A DNA stretch of 27,612 nucleotides, taken from positions 1-27,612 of the IMG/VR virus record IMGVR_UViG_3300031673_000380; one strand, written 5' to 3'. Positions 7,353-15,336 of this stretch are shown one piece after another. The notes under the pieces were generated by a model. The model worked only from the letters and a program-made list of their open reading frames with translations, was not told where the DNA came from and did no database searches. The number at the start of each line of letters is the position of its first letter. The first letter of the stretch is position 1. The stretch comes from a virus. A program made the translations under genes and the position numbers.

Positions 7353-8504
7353 ATGAACATTCCTATTTGGCCCGGCTCAAGTTCATTCCAACCAGGAGAT
7401 ACACCATTTGGATTTTACGATAATGATTTTCAATTTCAACAAGACGCAGATAAATTTGCAAAATTTGCTTCTCAACGTTTAGGATATCCTTTAGTTGAAG
7501 TTGAATTGCAAGATCTTAACTTTTATACAGCATTCGAGGAAGCTGTAACAACTTATGGAAACGAATTGTATGCTTATCAAGTAGCAGAAAATCTATTATC
7601 TTTTCAAGGTAATCCTCAAGTAATAGGTTCTGCAAATGATAGAATTATTCAAGAAAATATGGCATCTGTTATTCGCTTATCTCAACAATATGGAGAAGAA
7701 GCAGGTGTTGGGGGTACAATAGATTATCATACAGGTTCTCTTGATTTAACAGCAGGGCAACAAAATTATGATATGAACCAATGGGCTTTAGATAATGGAA
7801 TTCAAGGCCGTATTGAAATTAAACGTGTGTTTTATGAAGCACCACCTGCAATTACACGTTATTTTGACCCATATGCTGGAACTGGTACTGGTATGATGCA
7901 AATGCTTGATAGTTTTGGATGGGGTTCATATTCACCTGCAATTAACTTTATGTTAATGCCTATTAACTATGACTTACAGAAAATACAAGCAATAGAACTT
8001 AACGACCAAATTAGAAAATCTCAATTTACATTTGAACTTGTAAACAATAACTTACGTATTTTTCCTATTCCATTAGGAGGAGGTAGACAAAAATTACGAT
8101 TTGAATATATTTTAGAATCTGATAGAAATATACCATATGTTCCTAGTACTGGACAAGACATGATTACTAATGCTTCAAATGTACCATATCAAAACCCTAC
8201 TTATAGACAAATTAATTCAATTGGTCGTCAATGGATATTTGAATATGGATTAGCTATAGTAAAAGAAATTTTAGGATATGTTAGAGGAAAATATTCTACC
8301 CTCCCAATCCCAGGGTCTGAAGTTACCTTAAACCAAGGAGACTTAATTTCCTCAGCTACAACAGATAAAACGGCACTAGTAGAACGTTTAAGAACATATT
8401 TTGATACTACTTCTCGTAAAACATTACTTGCTAATAAAGCAGAAGAAGCAGCTAGCCAAAAAAATATATTAAACGACGTTCCAATGACAATTTTTATAGG
8501 ATAA
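7353..8504 (+). CDS. gp13: Neck protein (gp13-like)
   Basis: The 383-residue protein is assigned as the gp13-type neck protein that closes the head after packaging and joins it to the tail. The N-terminus (TPFGFYDNDFQFQQDADKF, then LGYPLVEVELQDLNFYTAFE) and the C-terminal region (WIFEYGLAIVKEILGYVRGK, IPGSEVTLNQGDLIS) follow the pattern of gp13 homologues in marine T4-like phages, from memory. T4 gp13 is 309 residues. A gp14-like and a gp15-like gene follow with 1-base gaps, giving the 13-14-15 order of T4, which supports the call. The gene has its own promoter motif behind a terminator. Confidence 0.8.
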   Translation: MNIPIWPGSSSFQPGDTPFGFYDNDFQFQQDADKFAKFASQRLGYPLVEVELQDLNFYTAFEEAVTTYGNELYAYQVAENLLSFQGNPQVIGSANDRIIQENMASVIRLSQQYGEEAGVGGTIDYHTGSLDLTAGQQNYDMNQWALDNGIQGRIEIKRVFYEAPPAITRYFDPYAGTGTGMMQMLDSFGWGSYSPAINFMLMPINYDLQKIQAIELNDQIRKSQFTFELVNNNLRIFPIPLGGGRQKLRFEYILESDRNIPYVPSTGQDMITNASNVPYQNPTYRQINSIGRQWIFEYGLAIVKEILGYVRGKYSTLPIPGSEVTLNQGDLISSATTDKTALVERLRTYFDTTSRKTLLANKAEEAASQKNILNDVPMTIFIG

Positions 8505-8505
8505 C

Positions 8506-9078
8506 ATGGCATTATTTGGTACACAACGTGATGTTTCTTTATTTAGACACCTTAATCGTGAGTTGTTATGGGATATTATTACACAACAATGTGTATTTTA
8601 TCAATTAAGAACAGCTGAAACTAAAGTTAACATTTATGGTGAAGCAGCAGGTGCTAGATACTATGAAGAACCTGTGCTTTTAAACGTGTTAATCGATAGA
8701 GGTGACTTCTCCAGCCCAGTTGATGACTTTGGTGTAACTACTGATAGACCAATGACATTTAAATTTTTACGTGACGATTTACGTGGTAAAAATCCTGTCA
8801 ATTCTGGTGGAGGTCCTGATATAGGTAATTATAATGGTACACCTTATGGTGCTGATATTCTTCCTGAAGTAGGAGATATCATAATGTGGAATGATTCATA
8901 TTGGGAAATCGATAATGTAAACGATAATCAATTATTTGTTGGAAAAGACCCAGCATACCCATATAATGAAAACCCATTAAACCCAGGATTAGATAATTTC
9001 GGTACAAATTTATCCGTTATTTGTACAGCACATTACGTACCTGCAGATAAAGTACAAATTACTAGAGAAAGAATATAA
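8506..9078 (+). CDS. gp14: Neck protein (gp14-like)
   Basis: The 190-residue protein is smaller than T4 gp14 (256). The segment PEVGDIIMWNDSYWEIDNV matches T4 gp14 around [20 protein letters not shown] (from memory), the most recognisable part of this family. The N-terminus (HLNRELLWDIITQQCVFYQL) also fits. gp14 acts with gp13 to complete the head so that the tail can attach. The start codon is one base after the previous stop, so translation is probably coupled. Confidence 0.83.
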   Translation: MALFGTQRDVSLFRHLNRELLWDIITQQCVFYQLRTAETKVNIYGEAAGARYYEEPVLLNVLIDRGDFSSPVDDFGVTTDRPMTFKFLRDDLRGKNPVNSGGGPDIGNYNGTPYGADILPEVGDIIMWNDSYWEIDNVNDNQLFVGKDPAYPYNENPLNPGLDNFGTNLSVICTAHYVPADKVQITRERI

Positions 9079-9079
9079 T

Positions 9080-9985
9080 ATGCCATCAGCTAGAAAACCT
9101 AATCCGAAATCTCAATTAGAGATACAAAATAGCCAGATAGAACCATATGTGTTCCCTGAAACGGGTGAGTCTTATGGTAATCCTAACACACCATCTCAAT
9201 TTAATCAATTTACAGATAAAAATCAAAGCGGAGTAGATTTTAATCGTTCCGAACAAATGTCATTTAAAAATGACACAACAAAACCATTTACAGTAGGTCT
9301 TCAAGATATTGACGAATCTATAATGTATTACTTCCAGAATGTTATTCGCCCAACTGTTTATCAAAATGGGAATAGATTAGCAGTACCTGTAATATATGGT
9401 TCACCTGAAAAATGGAAATCAGTTCAAAAAGACGGATACTATAAAGACAAAAATGGTGCTATTATGGCTCCGTTAATTATGTTTAAAAGAGATACAATTG
9501 ATAAAAACCGCTCTTTAACAAATAAATTAGACGCTAATACACCCCATTTATATGCGTCTTGGATGAAAACATATAATCCAAAAAACGCATATTCAAATTT
9601 TAGTGTATTAACTAATCGAATCCCTGTACAACAATATGTAGTTAATGTAGTACCTGATTATGTTACTTTAACATATTCTTGTGCTATTCAAACATACTAC
9701 GTTGAACAAATGAATAAAATCATTGAAGCAATCAACTATGCTTCAGATTCATATTGGGGAGACCCAGAACGTTTTAAATTTAAAGCATCTATTGATTCAT
9801 ATTCTACAGCAATAGAAATATCAGATTCAACAAATCGCATTATTAAAGGAACATTTTCAATTAAATTATTTGGATACATTGTTCCTGACACTATTCAAAA
9901 AGAGATTACAGCTATTAAAAAATATAATAGTAAAGCTCAGGTTATCATTACAGCAGAAGTAGTTAATAATTTAAATAGTAAATAA
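9080..9985 (+). CDS. gp15: Tail completion / sheath terminator protein (gp15-like)
   Basis: The 301-residue protein matches T4 gp15 (272 residues) in organisation. A short N-terminal arm is followed by MYYFQNVIRPTVYQNGNRLAVPVIYGSPEKW (T4: RYATLMGDLF..RVPITYASKEHF). Further on come RIPVQQYVVNVVPDYVTLTYSCAIQTYYVEQMNKIIE and the Ser-rich segment ending in GTFSIKLFGYIVP. In T4, gp15 forms the hexameric ring that caps the tube and sheath and binds the neck. It lies one base after gp14, consistent with the 13-14-15 block. The ~80 residues before the family core are polar and probably flexible. Confidence 0.82.
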   Translation: MPSARKPNPKSQLEIQNSQIEPYVFPETGESYGNPNTPSQFNQFTDKNQSGVDFNRSEQMSFKNDTTKPFTVGLQDIDESIMYYFQNVIRPTVYQNGNRLAVPVIYGSPEKWKSVQKDGYYKDKNGAIMAPLIMFKRDTIDKNRSLTNKLDANTPHLYASWMKTYNPKNAYSNFSVLTNRIPVQQYVVNVVPDYVTLTYSCAIQTYYVEQMNKIIEAINYASDSYWGDPERFKFKASIDSYSTAIEISDSTNRIIKGTFSIKLFGYIVPDTIQKEITAIKKYNSKAQVIITAEVVNNLNSK

Positions 9986-9986
9986 A

Positions 9987-10133
9987 ATGGCAGCAAAAGC
10001 AAAAGGACAAGCAGTAATTTCATTTGTACGTAAACCTAAAAAAAGAAGACCAGGAGTTCATGCAAAATCAAAAGCTAGTAAAAGTAAAACTAGCAAAAAT
10101 TATGTAAAAATGTATATTTCTCAAGGAAAATAA
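9987..10133 (+). CDS. Very small basic protein (48 aa), RPGxHxK-SKxYxK type
   Basis: The ATG lies one base after the gp15-like stop and the frame runs to TAA at 10131-10133. The product is extremely basic: KPKKRRPGVHAKSKASKSKT then SKNYVKMYISQGK. The pattern RPGxHxKxxxSKxxxSKxYxKxYxxQG occurs in short proteins of many unrelated-looking marine and freshwater phages (from memory), so this is likely a real conserved gene. Its function is unknown; the charge suggests binding to nucleic acid or to an acidic partner during assembly. It is probably translated from the neck operon message. Confidence 0.7.
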   Translation: MAAKAKGQAVISFVRKPKKRRPGVHAKSKASKSKTSKNYVKMYISQGK

Positions 10134-10134
10134 C

Positions 10135-10151
10135 ATATTTATAATAAAATA
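10135..10151 (+). promoter_or_regulatory. Candidate late promoter
   Basis: ATATTTATAATAAAATA is an exact match to the consensus, placed between the 48-aa gene and the coiled-coil gene and ending 5 bases before its ATG. Confidence 0.67.
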
Positions 10152-10156
10152 AATTT

Positions 10157-10420
10157 ATGGGAATAGTTTCGGAAAAAAAGTTTTTGACAGACGAAGAAAA
10201 AAATACATTAAAAGAAATTCAACAAAAAACCCAAGTTTTAATACTTGAATTAGGTGAAATTGAATTGATTAAAATTCAAATTGAAAACAGACATCAAACT
10301 GCTAAAGCATTTTTAAATGAATTGTCACTAAAAGAAGAAAATTTTAATCAATTAATTGTTGAAAAATATGGCAAATCTAATATCAACCCAGAAACTGGTG
10401 AAATCACTGTATTAGGGTAA
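10157..10420 (+). CDS. Small coiled-coil protein, unknown function
   Basis: The 87-residue protein is almost entirely helical and charged. A heptad-like pattern runs from about residue 10 to 70 (LTDEEKNTLKEIQQKTQVLI, then LIKIQIENRHQTAKAFLNEL). It ends with KYGKSNINPETGEITVLG, a tail that recurs in short helical proteins of other phages (from memory). No enzymatic motif or membrane segment is present. It lies between the neck genes and the sheath genes with its own promoter motif. A small assembly factor is possible, but no function can be assigned. Confidence 0.65.
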   Translation: MGIVSEKKFLTDEEKNTLKEIQQKTQVLILELGEIELIKIQIENRHQTAKAFLNELSLKEENFNQLIVEKYGKSNINPETGEITVLG

Positions 10421-10438
10421 TTTAATTTGAAATACACC

Positions 10439-10455
10439 ATATTTATAATAAAATA
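10439..10455 (+). promoter_or_regulatory. Candidate late promoter of the first sheath gene
   Basis: ATATTTATAATAAAATA is an exact consensus copy. It ends 10 bases before the sheath ATG, one of the longer spacings. Confidence 0.68.
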
Positions 10456-10465
10456 ATATATTACA

Positions 10466-12223
10466 ATGGCAGAAACAATTGTATCACCTGGTGTATTAGC
10501 AATAGAAAATGACCAATCCTTTATCACACAAGCTCCTGTACAAGCAGGTGCTGCTATTATAGGACCAACAGTTAAAGGTAAAGTAGGTATCCCTACATTA
10601 GTAACCACATTTGGAGAATACCAAAATAAATTTGGAACTACATTTTTAAGTGGAAGCCAAACCTACACATACCTTACATCAATTTCCGCTTTTAATTATT
10701 TTAACAGTGGAGGAACATCACTATTAGTTACTCGCGTTGTAAGTGGTAGTACAGTAACTGCTTGGACTTCTGCAACATCTTCATTCATCTCATCATCTGC
10801 CCATGCTGCAGGTGCTCCTTATAATACAGATGTGTTTGTTTTAGAAACAATATCCGAAGGAGAAATAACGAATAGTACAGGCCCTACAGGGTCTAATGGA
10901 ACTTTATTAAGTGGCTCAGCAAATAACTTTAGATGGCAAGTAGTATCCCCAGATATTAATTCAGGTACATTTACTGTATTGATTAGACAAGGAAATGATA
11001 CTACAAATGCTCCATCTATTTTAGAAACATGGGGTCCTGTATCTTTAGACCCATTTGCTAGCAATTATATTGAAAAAATAATAGGCAACCAGGTTGAAAC
11101 TATTGCAAATGACCCAACAACTGGTGAGTATTATGTCCAATTTTCAGGAAGTTATCCAAATCAATCAGCATATGTTAGAGTTAAACAAGTAAACCAAACT
11201 ACTCCAAATTATTTTGACAATAATGGTAACCCTCAAAACCAATTTACAGGCTCTTTACCTTTAGCGGCTAGTGGATCGTTTGGAGATGGTAAAGGAAGTA
11301 ATATCCCTACAGGTGTTGCTGGGGCATATTATGAAAATATTTCACAAACCAATATTCAAGGATTAACTTCAGCATCTTATGTTGAATCTATTTCTTTATT
11401 AGCAAATAAAGATGCTTATAGTTATAATTTTATAACAGCCCCAGGATTAATAGGAAATTCTTCATACCATTTTAGTACAGTTCAACAATTAATTACTATG
11501 GTTCAAAATAGAGGAGATGCTATGGCGATAGTAGATGTTGTTGGATATAATTCAAATTTAATCCCTGTAACTACTGCAGCAAGTGCTTTTGATACTTCTT
11601 ATGCAGCAACTTATTGGCCTTGGCTTAAAACAATTGATCCTAATTCAGGACAACAAGTATGGGCACCTGCTTCTACAATGGTTCCTGGAGTATATGCTTT
11701 TAACGATAATGTAGCTTATCCTTGGTTTGCACCTGCAGGTATTAATAGAGGTCTTATGCCAACCGTTACTCAAACTGAAAGAGTATTAACTCAAGGAAAC
11801 AGAGATTTACTTTATCAAGGCAATGTAAACCCAATTGCTACATTTCCTGGATCTGGAATAACCGTATTTGGACAAAAAACATTACAAAAGAAAAAAAGTG
11901 CTTTAGATCGTGTGAATGTGAGACGTTTATTAATTGAACTTAAAAACTACATTTCTCAAATAGGTGATACATTTGTATTTGAACAAAATGATGCTGTTAC
12001 TAGAAACAATTTTGTAGCAGCTATTAACCCATATTTAGCTTCTGTTCAACAACAACAAGGTTTAACAGCCTTTAGAGTAGTAATGGATGAATCAAATAAT
12101 CCACCTTCAGTAGTAGACCAAAACCAACTTATAGGTCAAATTTATTTACAACCTACTAGAACTGCTGAATTTATCATATTAGACTTTAACATATTACCTA
12201 CAGGTGCAACATTTCCTGCTTAG
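10466..12223 (+). CDS. gp18: Tail sheath protein, copy 1 (gp18-like)
   Basis: The 585-residue protein is a contractile tail sheath subunit. The N-terminus SPGVLAIENDQSFITQAPVQ followed by GAAIIGPTVKG is the classic sheath start, and the C-terminal third (LDRVNVRRLLIELKNYISQI, FEQND, INPYL, QPTRTAEFIILDFNILPTGATF) is the conserved sheath core that joins neighbouring subunits. T4 gp18 is 659 residues. The middle (about 130-300) is the variable outer domain. A full-length paralogue follows at 12270, most similar at both ends and diverged in the outer domain. Each copy has its own late motif. Nothing indicates that either copy is broken. Confidence 0.95.
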   Translation: MAETIVSPGVLAIENDQSFITQAPVQAGAAIIGPTVKGKVGIPTLVTTFGEYQNKFGTTFLSGSQTYTYLTSISAFNYFNSGGTSLLVTRVVSGSTVTAWTSATSSFISSSAHAAGAPYNTDVFVLETISEGEITNSTGPTGSNGTLLSGSANNFRWQVVSPDINSGTFTVLIRQGNDTTNAPSILETWGPVSLDPFASNYIEKIIGNQVETIANDPTTGEYYVQFSGSYPNQSAYVRVKQVNQTTPNYFDNNGNPQNQFTGSLPLAASGSFGDGKGSNIPTGVAGAYYENISQTNIQGLTSASYVESISLLANKDAYSYNFITAPGLIGNSSYHFSTVQQLITMVQNRGDAMAIVDVVGYNSNLIPVTTAASAFDTSYAATYWPWLKTIDPNSGQQVWAPASTMVPGVYAFNDNVAYPWFAPAGINRGLMPTVTQTERVLTQGNRDLLYQGNVNPIATFPGSGITVFGQKTLQKKKSALDRVNVRRLLIELKNYISQIGDTFVFEQNDAVTRNNFVAAINPYLASVQQQQGLTAFRVVMDESNNPPSVVDQNQLIGQIYLQPTRTAEFIILDFNILPTGATFPA

Positions 12224-12247
12224 TAATATATTTTAGAAAAAAAATTA

Positions 12248-12264
12248 ATATTTATAATAAAAAG
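12248..12264 (+). promoter_or_regulatory. Candidate late promoter of the second sheath gene
   Basis: ATATTTATAATAAAAAG lies between the two sheath genes and ends 5 bases before the second ATG, so the copies can be expressed separately. Confidence 0.65.
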
Positions 12265-12269
12265 ATAAA

Positions 12270-13994
12270 ATGGCAAATTTTACAACTTCTCCTGGAGTAG
12301 CAATTAGCGAAATAGATAATACCTTTTTAACTGGACAACCAGTTCAAGCAGGTGCTGCTATCATAGGACCAACAGTTAAAGGTCCTGTAGAAAAACCAAC
12401 CCTAGTAACCTCTTATTCAGATTTTCAAATGTTATTTGGAGATACTTTTATTAGTGGTGGTAATGCTTATTCATATTTAACTTCAATTGCTGCTTACAAT
12501 TATTTTAATTATGGAGGAACTTCATTATTAGTCGCTCGTGTAACAAGTGGTTCTTTTACTCCTGCAACATCTTCGTTTGTTTCCTCATCGGCTCATGCTG
12601 CTGGTGCTCCTTACAATACAAATGTATTTGAATTAGAAACTATTTCTGAAGGGGTTATTATGAATAACTCAGGCCTAGAAGTTTCTGGATCTTTAGTTTC
12701 AGGAAGTAAAGAAAATATAAGATGGGAAATTACCAATTCTAATACTGGATCAGGTACATTTAATGTATTAGTTAGACGTGGTAATGATATAACTTCTAAT
12801 AAAGTTATATTAGAAGCATGGAATAGTCTAACATTAGATCCAAATTCATCTCGTTTTATTTCTCAAGTAATTGGAGATCAAAAATTAAACTACAACTCAG
12901 TTACAAATCAAATGGAGTTATCTGGAAGTTATCCAAATAATTCAAAATTTGTACGTGTAAAAGCAGTAAATCAAACTACACCAAACTTTTTTGATTCAAA
13001 TGGGGTAGCAATTCCGGCCTTTACTGGATCTATTCCATTAAATGAAAGTGGTTCTTTTGGAGGAGCTACGGGAACAGTATTACAATCTTCTGCTATTAAT
13101 TTTTATGAAAACATAACTACTCAAACACAAGGATTAATAGGGAGTGATTATGATGACATGATTGCACTTCTTGGAAATCCTGAAGCATACCAATTCAACC
13201 TACTATTCACCCCAGGATTAGTAAATGATGTTACTGGTCATACAGGTCAAATTTCTAATATTATTAATAATACGATTGCTAGAGGTGATAATATGTTTGT
13301 AGCAGATTTAGTAACATACGGAAGTACAGTTTCTCAAGCTATTACTCAAGCTCAAACCCGTGATACTTCATATGCTGCTTCATATTGGCCTTGGGTTCGA
13401 ATCATTGACCCAGCAACAGGAAAACATGTTTGGGTACCAGCTTCAACGGTAGTACCAGGTGTATATGCCTTTAACGATAGAGTATCTGCTCCTTGGTTTG
13501 CTCCTGCAGGTATTAATCGTGGTGGTTTAAATACAGTATTACAAGCAGAATTAAAATTAACTCAAGCAAACAGAGATGCTTTATACGCTAATAATGTTAA
13601 TCCAATTGCAACATTACCTAAACAAGGTGTTGTAGTATACGGACAGAAAACATTACAAAAAGCACAATCTGCTTTAGATCGTGTAAATGTGCGTCGTTTG
13701 ATGATTGAATTAAAAGCATACATTCGTCAAATTGCTGATACAATAGTATTTGAACAAAATACAATTCAAACTAGAACTTCATTTATATCAAGAGTTAATC
13801 CATATTTAGAAGCTATCCAACAAAAACAAGGATTATACGCTTTTAAAGTAGTAATGGATGATTCAAATAATGGACCAGCAGTAATTGACCAAAATCAACT
13901 AGTAGGCCAAATTTATGTTCAACCAACACGTACAGCTGAATTTATTTCTTTGGATTTCATCTTGTTACCAACAGGAGCTGAATTCCCAGGATAA
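12270..13994 (+). CDS. gp18: Tail sheath protein, copy 2 (gp18-like)
   Basis: The 574-residue protein is a second, intact tail sheath subunit. It shares the start (TSPGVAISEIDNTFLTGQPV, GAAIIGPTVKGPV) and the C-terminal core (LDRVNVRRLMIELKAYIRQI, QPTRTAEFISLDFILLPTGAEF) with copy 1. Outer-domain loops around residues 140-340 differ clearly. The tail tube gene follows directly. Tandem paralogy probably arose by duplication within a phage lineage. The two could form a mixed sheath, or one could serve a special part of the tail such as the baseplate-proximal or neck-proximal ring. That division is inference. Confidence 0.95.
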   Translation: MANFTTSPGVAISEIDNTFLTGQPVQAGAAIIGPTVKGPVEKPTLVTSYSDFQMLFGDTFISGGNAYSYLTSIAAYNYFNYGGTSLLVARVTSGSFTPATSSFVSSSAHAAGAPYNTNVFELETISEGVIMNNSGLEVSGSLVSGSKENIRWEITNSNTGSGTFNVLVRRGNDITSNKVILEAWNSLTLDPNSSRFISQVIGDQKLNYNSVTNQMELSGSYPNNSKFVRVKAVNQTTPNFFDSNGVAIPAFTGSIPLNESGSFGGATGTVLQSSAINFYENITTQTQGLIGSDYDDMIALLGNPEAYQFNLLFTPGLVNDVTGHTGQISNIINNTIARGDNMFVADLVTYGSTVSQAITQAQTRDTSYAASYWPWVRIIDPATGKHVWVPASTVVPGVYAFNDRVSAPWFAPAGINRGGLNTVLQAELKLTQANRDALYANNVNPIATLPKQGVVVYGQKTLQKAQSALDRVNVRRLMIELKAYIRQIADTIVFEQNTIQTRTSFISRVNPYLEAIQQKQGLYAFKVVMDDSNNGPAVIDQNQLVGQIYVQPTRTAEFISLDFILLPTGAEFPG

Positions 13995-14009
13995 AAATTT
14001 AAAATTTAG

Positions 14010-14026
14010 ATATTTATAATAAAATA
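14010..14026 (+). promoter_or_regulatory. Candidate late promoter of the tail tube gene
   Basis: ATATTTATAATAAAATA is an exact consensus copy, 14 bases before the tube ATG. The intervening leader is purine/A-rich (AAAATAGAAAACAA), like that of the capsid gene. Confidence 0.68.
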
Positions 14027-14040
14027 AAAATAGAAAACAA

Positions 14041-14529
14041 ATGGCAATTTTAAATCCAAACGAAATATTCTACACAGCGTTTGAACCAAAACAAACAAAC
14101 CGTTTTATCCTTTATATGGATGGAGTTCCTTCATACCTAGTAAAAGGAGTAGGAGCTGTTTCTTTAACCCAAACTGCAGTTGCTCTTAACCACATCAACG
14201 TTCAACGTTATGTGAAAGGAAAAACAAAATGGAATACTATCCAGTTTACTATGTATGAATCAATTACTCCTTCTGGTGCTCAAGCAGTAATGGAATGGGT
14301 ACGTTTAGGACACGAATCAGTAACAGGTAGAGATGGATATTCTGACTTCTATAAGAAAGATATTACATTCAACGTTTTAGGTCCTGTTGGTGATATCGTT
14401 TCTGAATGGATTGTTAAAGGAGCTGTTATTACTGAAGTTAACTTTGGAGATTATAACTGGGATGACGATGGAACACCAGTAAACATCCAAGTAACTGTTC
14501 AACCTGACTACTGTATCTTGAACTACTAA
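14041..14529 (+). CDS. gp19: Tail tube protein (gp19-like)
   Basis: The 162-residue protein has the same length as T4 gp19 (163). Segments typical of the tube family are visible: FEPKQTNRFILYMDGVPSYL near the N-terminus, then YESITPSGAQAVMEWVRLGHE and DFYKKDITFNVLGPVGDIVS, with the end VNFGDYNWDDDGTPVNIQVT. It stacks as hexamers to form the inner tail tube. It lies directly after the sheath genes, as in T4, P2 and most contractile systems. A hairpin terminator follows it. Confidence 0.94.
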   Translation: MAILNPNEIFYTAFEPKQTNRFILYMDGVPSYLVKGVGAVSLTQTAVALNHINVQRYVKGKTKWNTIQFTMYESITPSGAQAVMEWVRLGHESVTGRDGYSDFYKKDITFNVLGPVGDIVSEWIVKGAVITEVNFGDYNWDDDGTPVNIQVTVQPDYCILNY

Positions 14530-14553
14530 TATTAGGTTAATAATTTATCAGGT

Positions 14554-14591
14554 AAAGCTCCAAAGAAATTTGGGGCTTTTACTCTCTTTTT
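14554..14591 (+). terminator. Rho-independent terminator after the tail tube gene
   Basis: An 11-bp stem (AAAGCTCCAAA/TTTGGGGCTTT, one T-G wobble) with a GAAA loop is followed by T-rich sequence. It ends the sheath-tube block. Confidence 0.88.
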
Positions 14592-14604
14592 ATATATTAA
14601 AGCT

Positions 14605-14853
14605 ATGAAAACACTTAAAACACTTTTATTTGTACTATTAACTAGCTTTGTTTATAGTCAATATTGCCCATTTTTAGGACCAGATCAATATTTACCTTGT
14701 GGTACAAACTCAACAACTTTAACCGCAGATTTAAGCCAATGTATTGTAGGTAATAACCCTAATCAAACTACAAACTATAGTGTAGCTAACATACCATATG
14801 TGCCCCAAACTAACAATGGATCATTAGTCCAAGGTAATAGTATACGGAGATAA
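14605..14853 (+). CDS. Small secreted protein resembling the N-terminus of flavobacterial surface proteins
   Basis: The 82-residue product starts MKTLKTLLFVLLTSFVYSQ, a typical Sec signal peptide with cleavage expected around residue 18-19. The mature part begins YCPFLGPDQYLPCGTNSTTL and continues to NYSVANIPYVPQT. This resembles the region just after the signal in large flavobacterial surface/gliding-associated proteins (from memory), but the rest of such a protein is absent. It may be a moron-type gene or a fragment of a host gene. After the stop, a different frame (14828-14905) stays open and reads VYGDKNTDKETLIKGNVTLI, so a frameshift may have shortened the protein. It stands between a terminator and the next promoter motif, outside the structural operons. 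Confidence 0.62.
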   Translation: MKTLKTLLFVLLTSFVYSQYCPFLGPDQYLPCGTNSTTLTADLSQCIVGNNPNQTTNYSVANIPYVPQTNNGSLVQGNSIRR

Positions 14854-14909
14854 AAATACAGATAAAGAAACATTAATTAAAGGAAATGTTACCCTTATTA
14901 GATAATGCA

Positions 14910-14922
14910 ATATTTATAATAG
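14910..14922 (+). promoter_or_regulatory. Candidate late promoter, very short spacing
   Basis: The core ATATTTATAATAG matches the first part of the consensus, but the ATG begins only 5 bases after TATTTATA. A transcript from here would be leaderless, or the true start would lie further in. Confidence 0.5.
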
Positions 14923-14923
14923 T

Positions 14924-15295
14924 ATGAAACTGAACCACTTACGTACTTTAGTTAAAGAGGAACTTAATAAAAAGTTAAACGAGGAATACCAAGATAAATA
15001 TAAAATGGTTGGTATGATTATAACTAACATTAAAAAACGCCCTCAAAAAGAAATATTTTCTGATATCCGTTCAATCCCAGGAGTTACAGTAGCATCTTCA
15101 AAAGAACCTATGGAATATAGTGCACAAAACACAGAAAAATTTCAAACTATCTTAACTATCAAAGTTGATGGTCATCCTTGGATTGCAAAAGGTGGTTTTG
15201 ATCGTTCAAAAATGGAAGAAATTCGAAAAGAGATATTAAAAGTAGATGGAGTTTTATCATATAATGTAAATCCTGATAACATTTCTGCTCTTTAA
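14924..15295 (+). CDS. Conserved-type phage protein with probable ferredoxin/ACT-like fold
   Basis: I cannot name the family of this 123-residue protein. The N-terminal helix MKLNHLRTLVKEELNKKLNE resembles the MKLxxLRxLIREEL start seen on many proteins of marine T4-like phages (from memory). The remainder predicts as beta-alpha-beta-beta-alpha-beta: MVGMIIT, KKEIFSDIRSIPGV (as KRPQKEIFSDIRSIPGV), FQTILTIKV, KMEEIRKEILKVDGV, LSYNV. This is the order of a ferredoxin-like or ACT-type domain. It sits before the tail assembly chaperone genes, so a tail or head assembly role is possible but unproven. Confidence 0.58.
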   Translation: MKLNHLRTLVKEELNKKLNEEYQDKYKMVGMIITNIKKRPQKEIFSDIRSIPGVTVASSKEPMEYSAQNTEKFQTILTIKVDGHPWIAKGGFDRSKMEEIRKEILKVDGVLSYNVNPDNISAL

Positions 15296-15336
15296 CATAT
15301 GTATATAAGACAATAAAGTTATATTAAATAAAAATT

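Noticed and set aside
15297-15315. Possible thirteenth late motif (ATATGTATATAAGACAATA) before the gp26-like gene
   Set aside because: It departs from the core TATTTATAA at several positions that are fixed in the other copies; it may be a decayed copy but cannot be supported.
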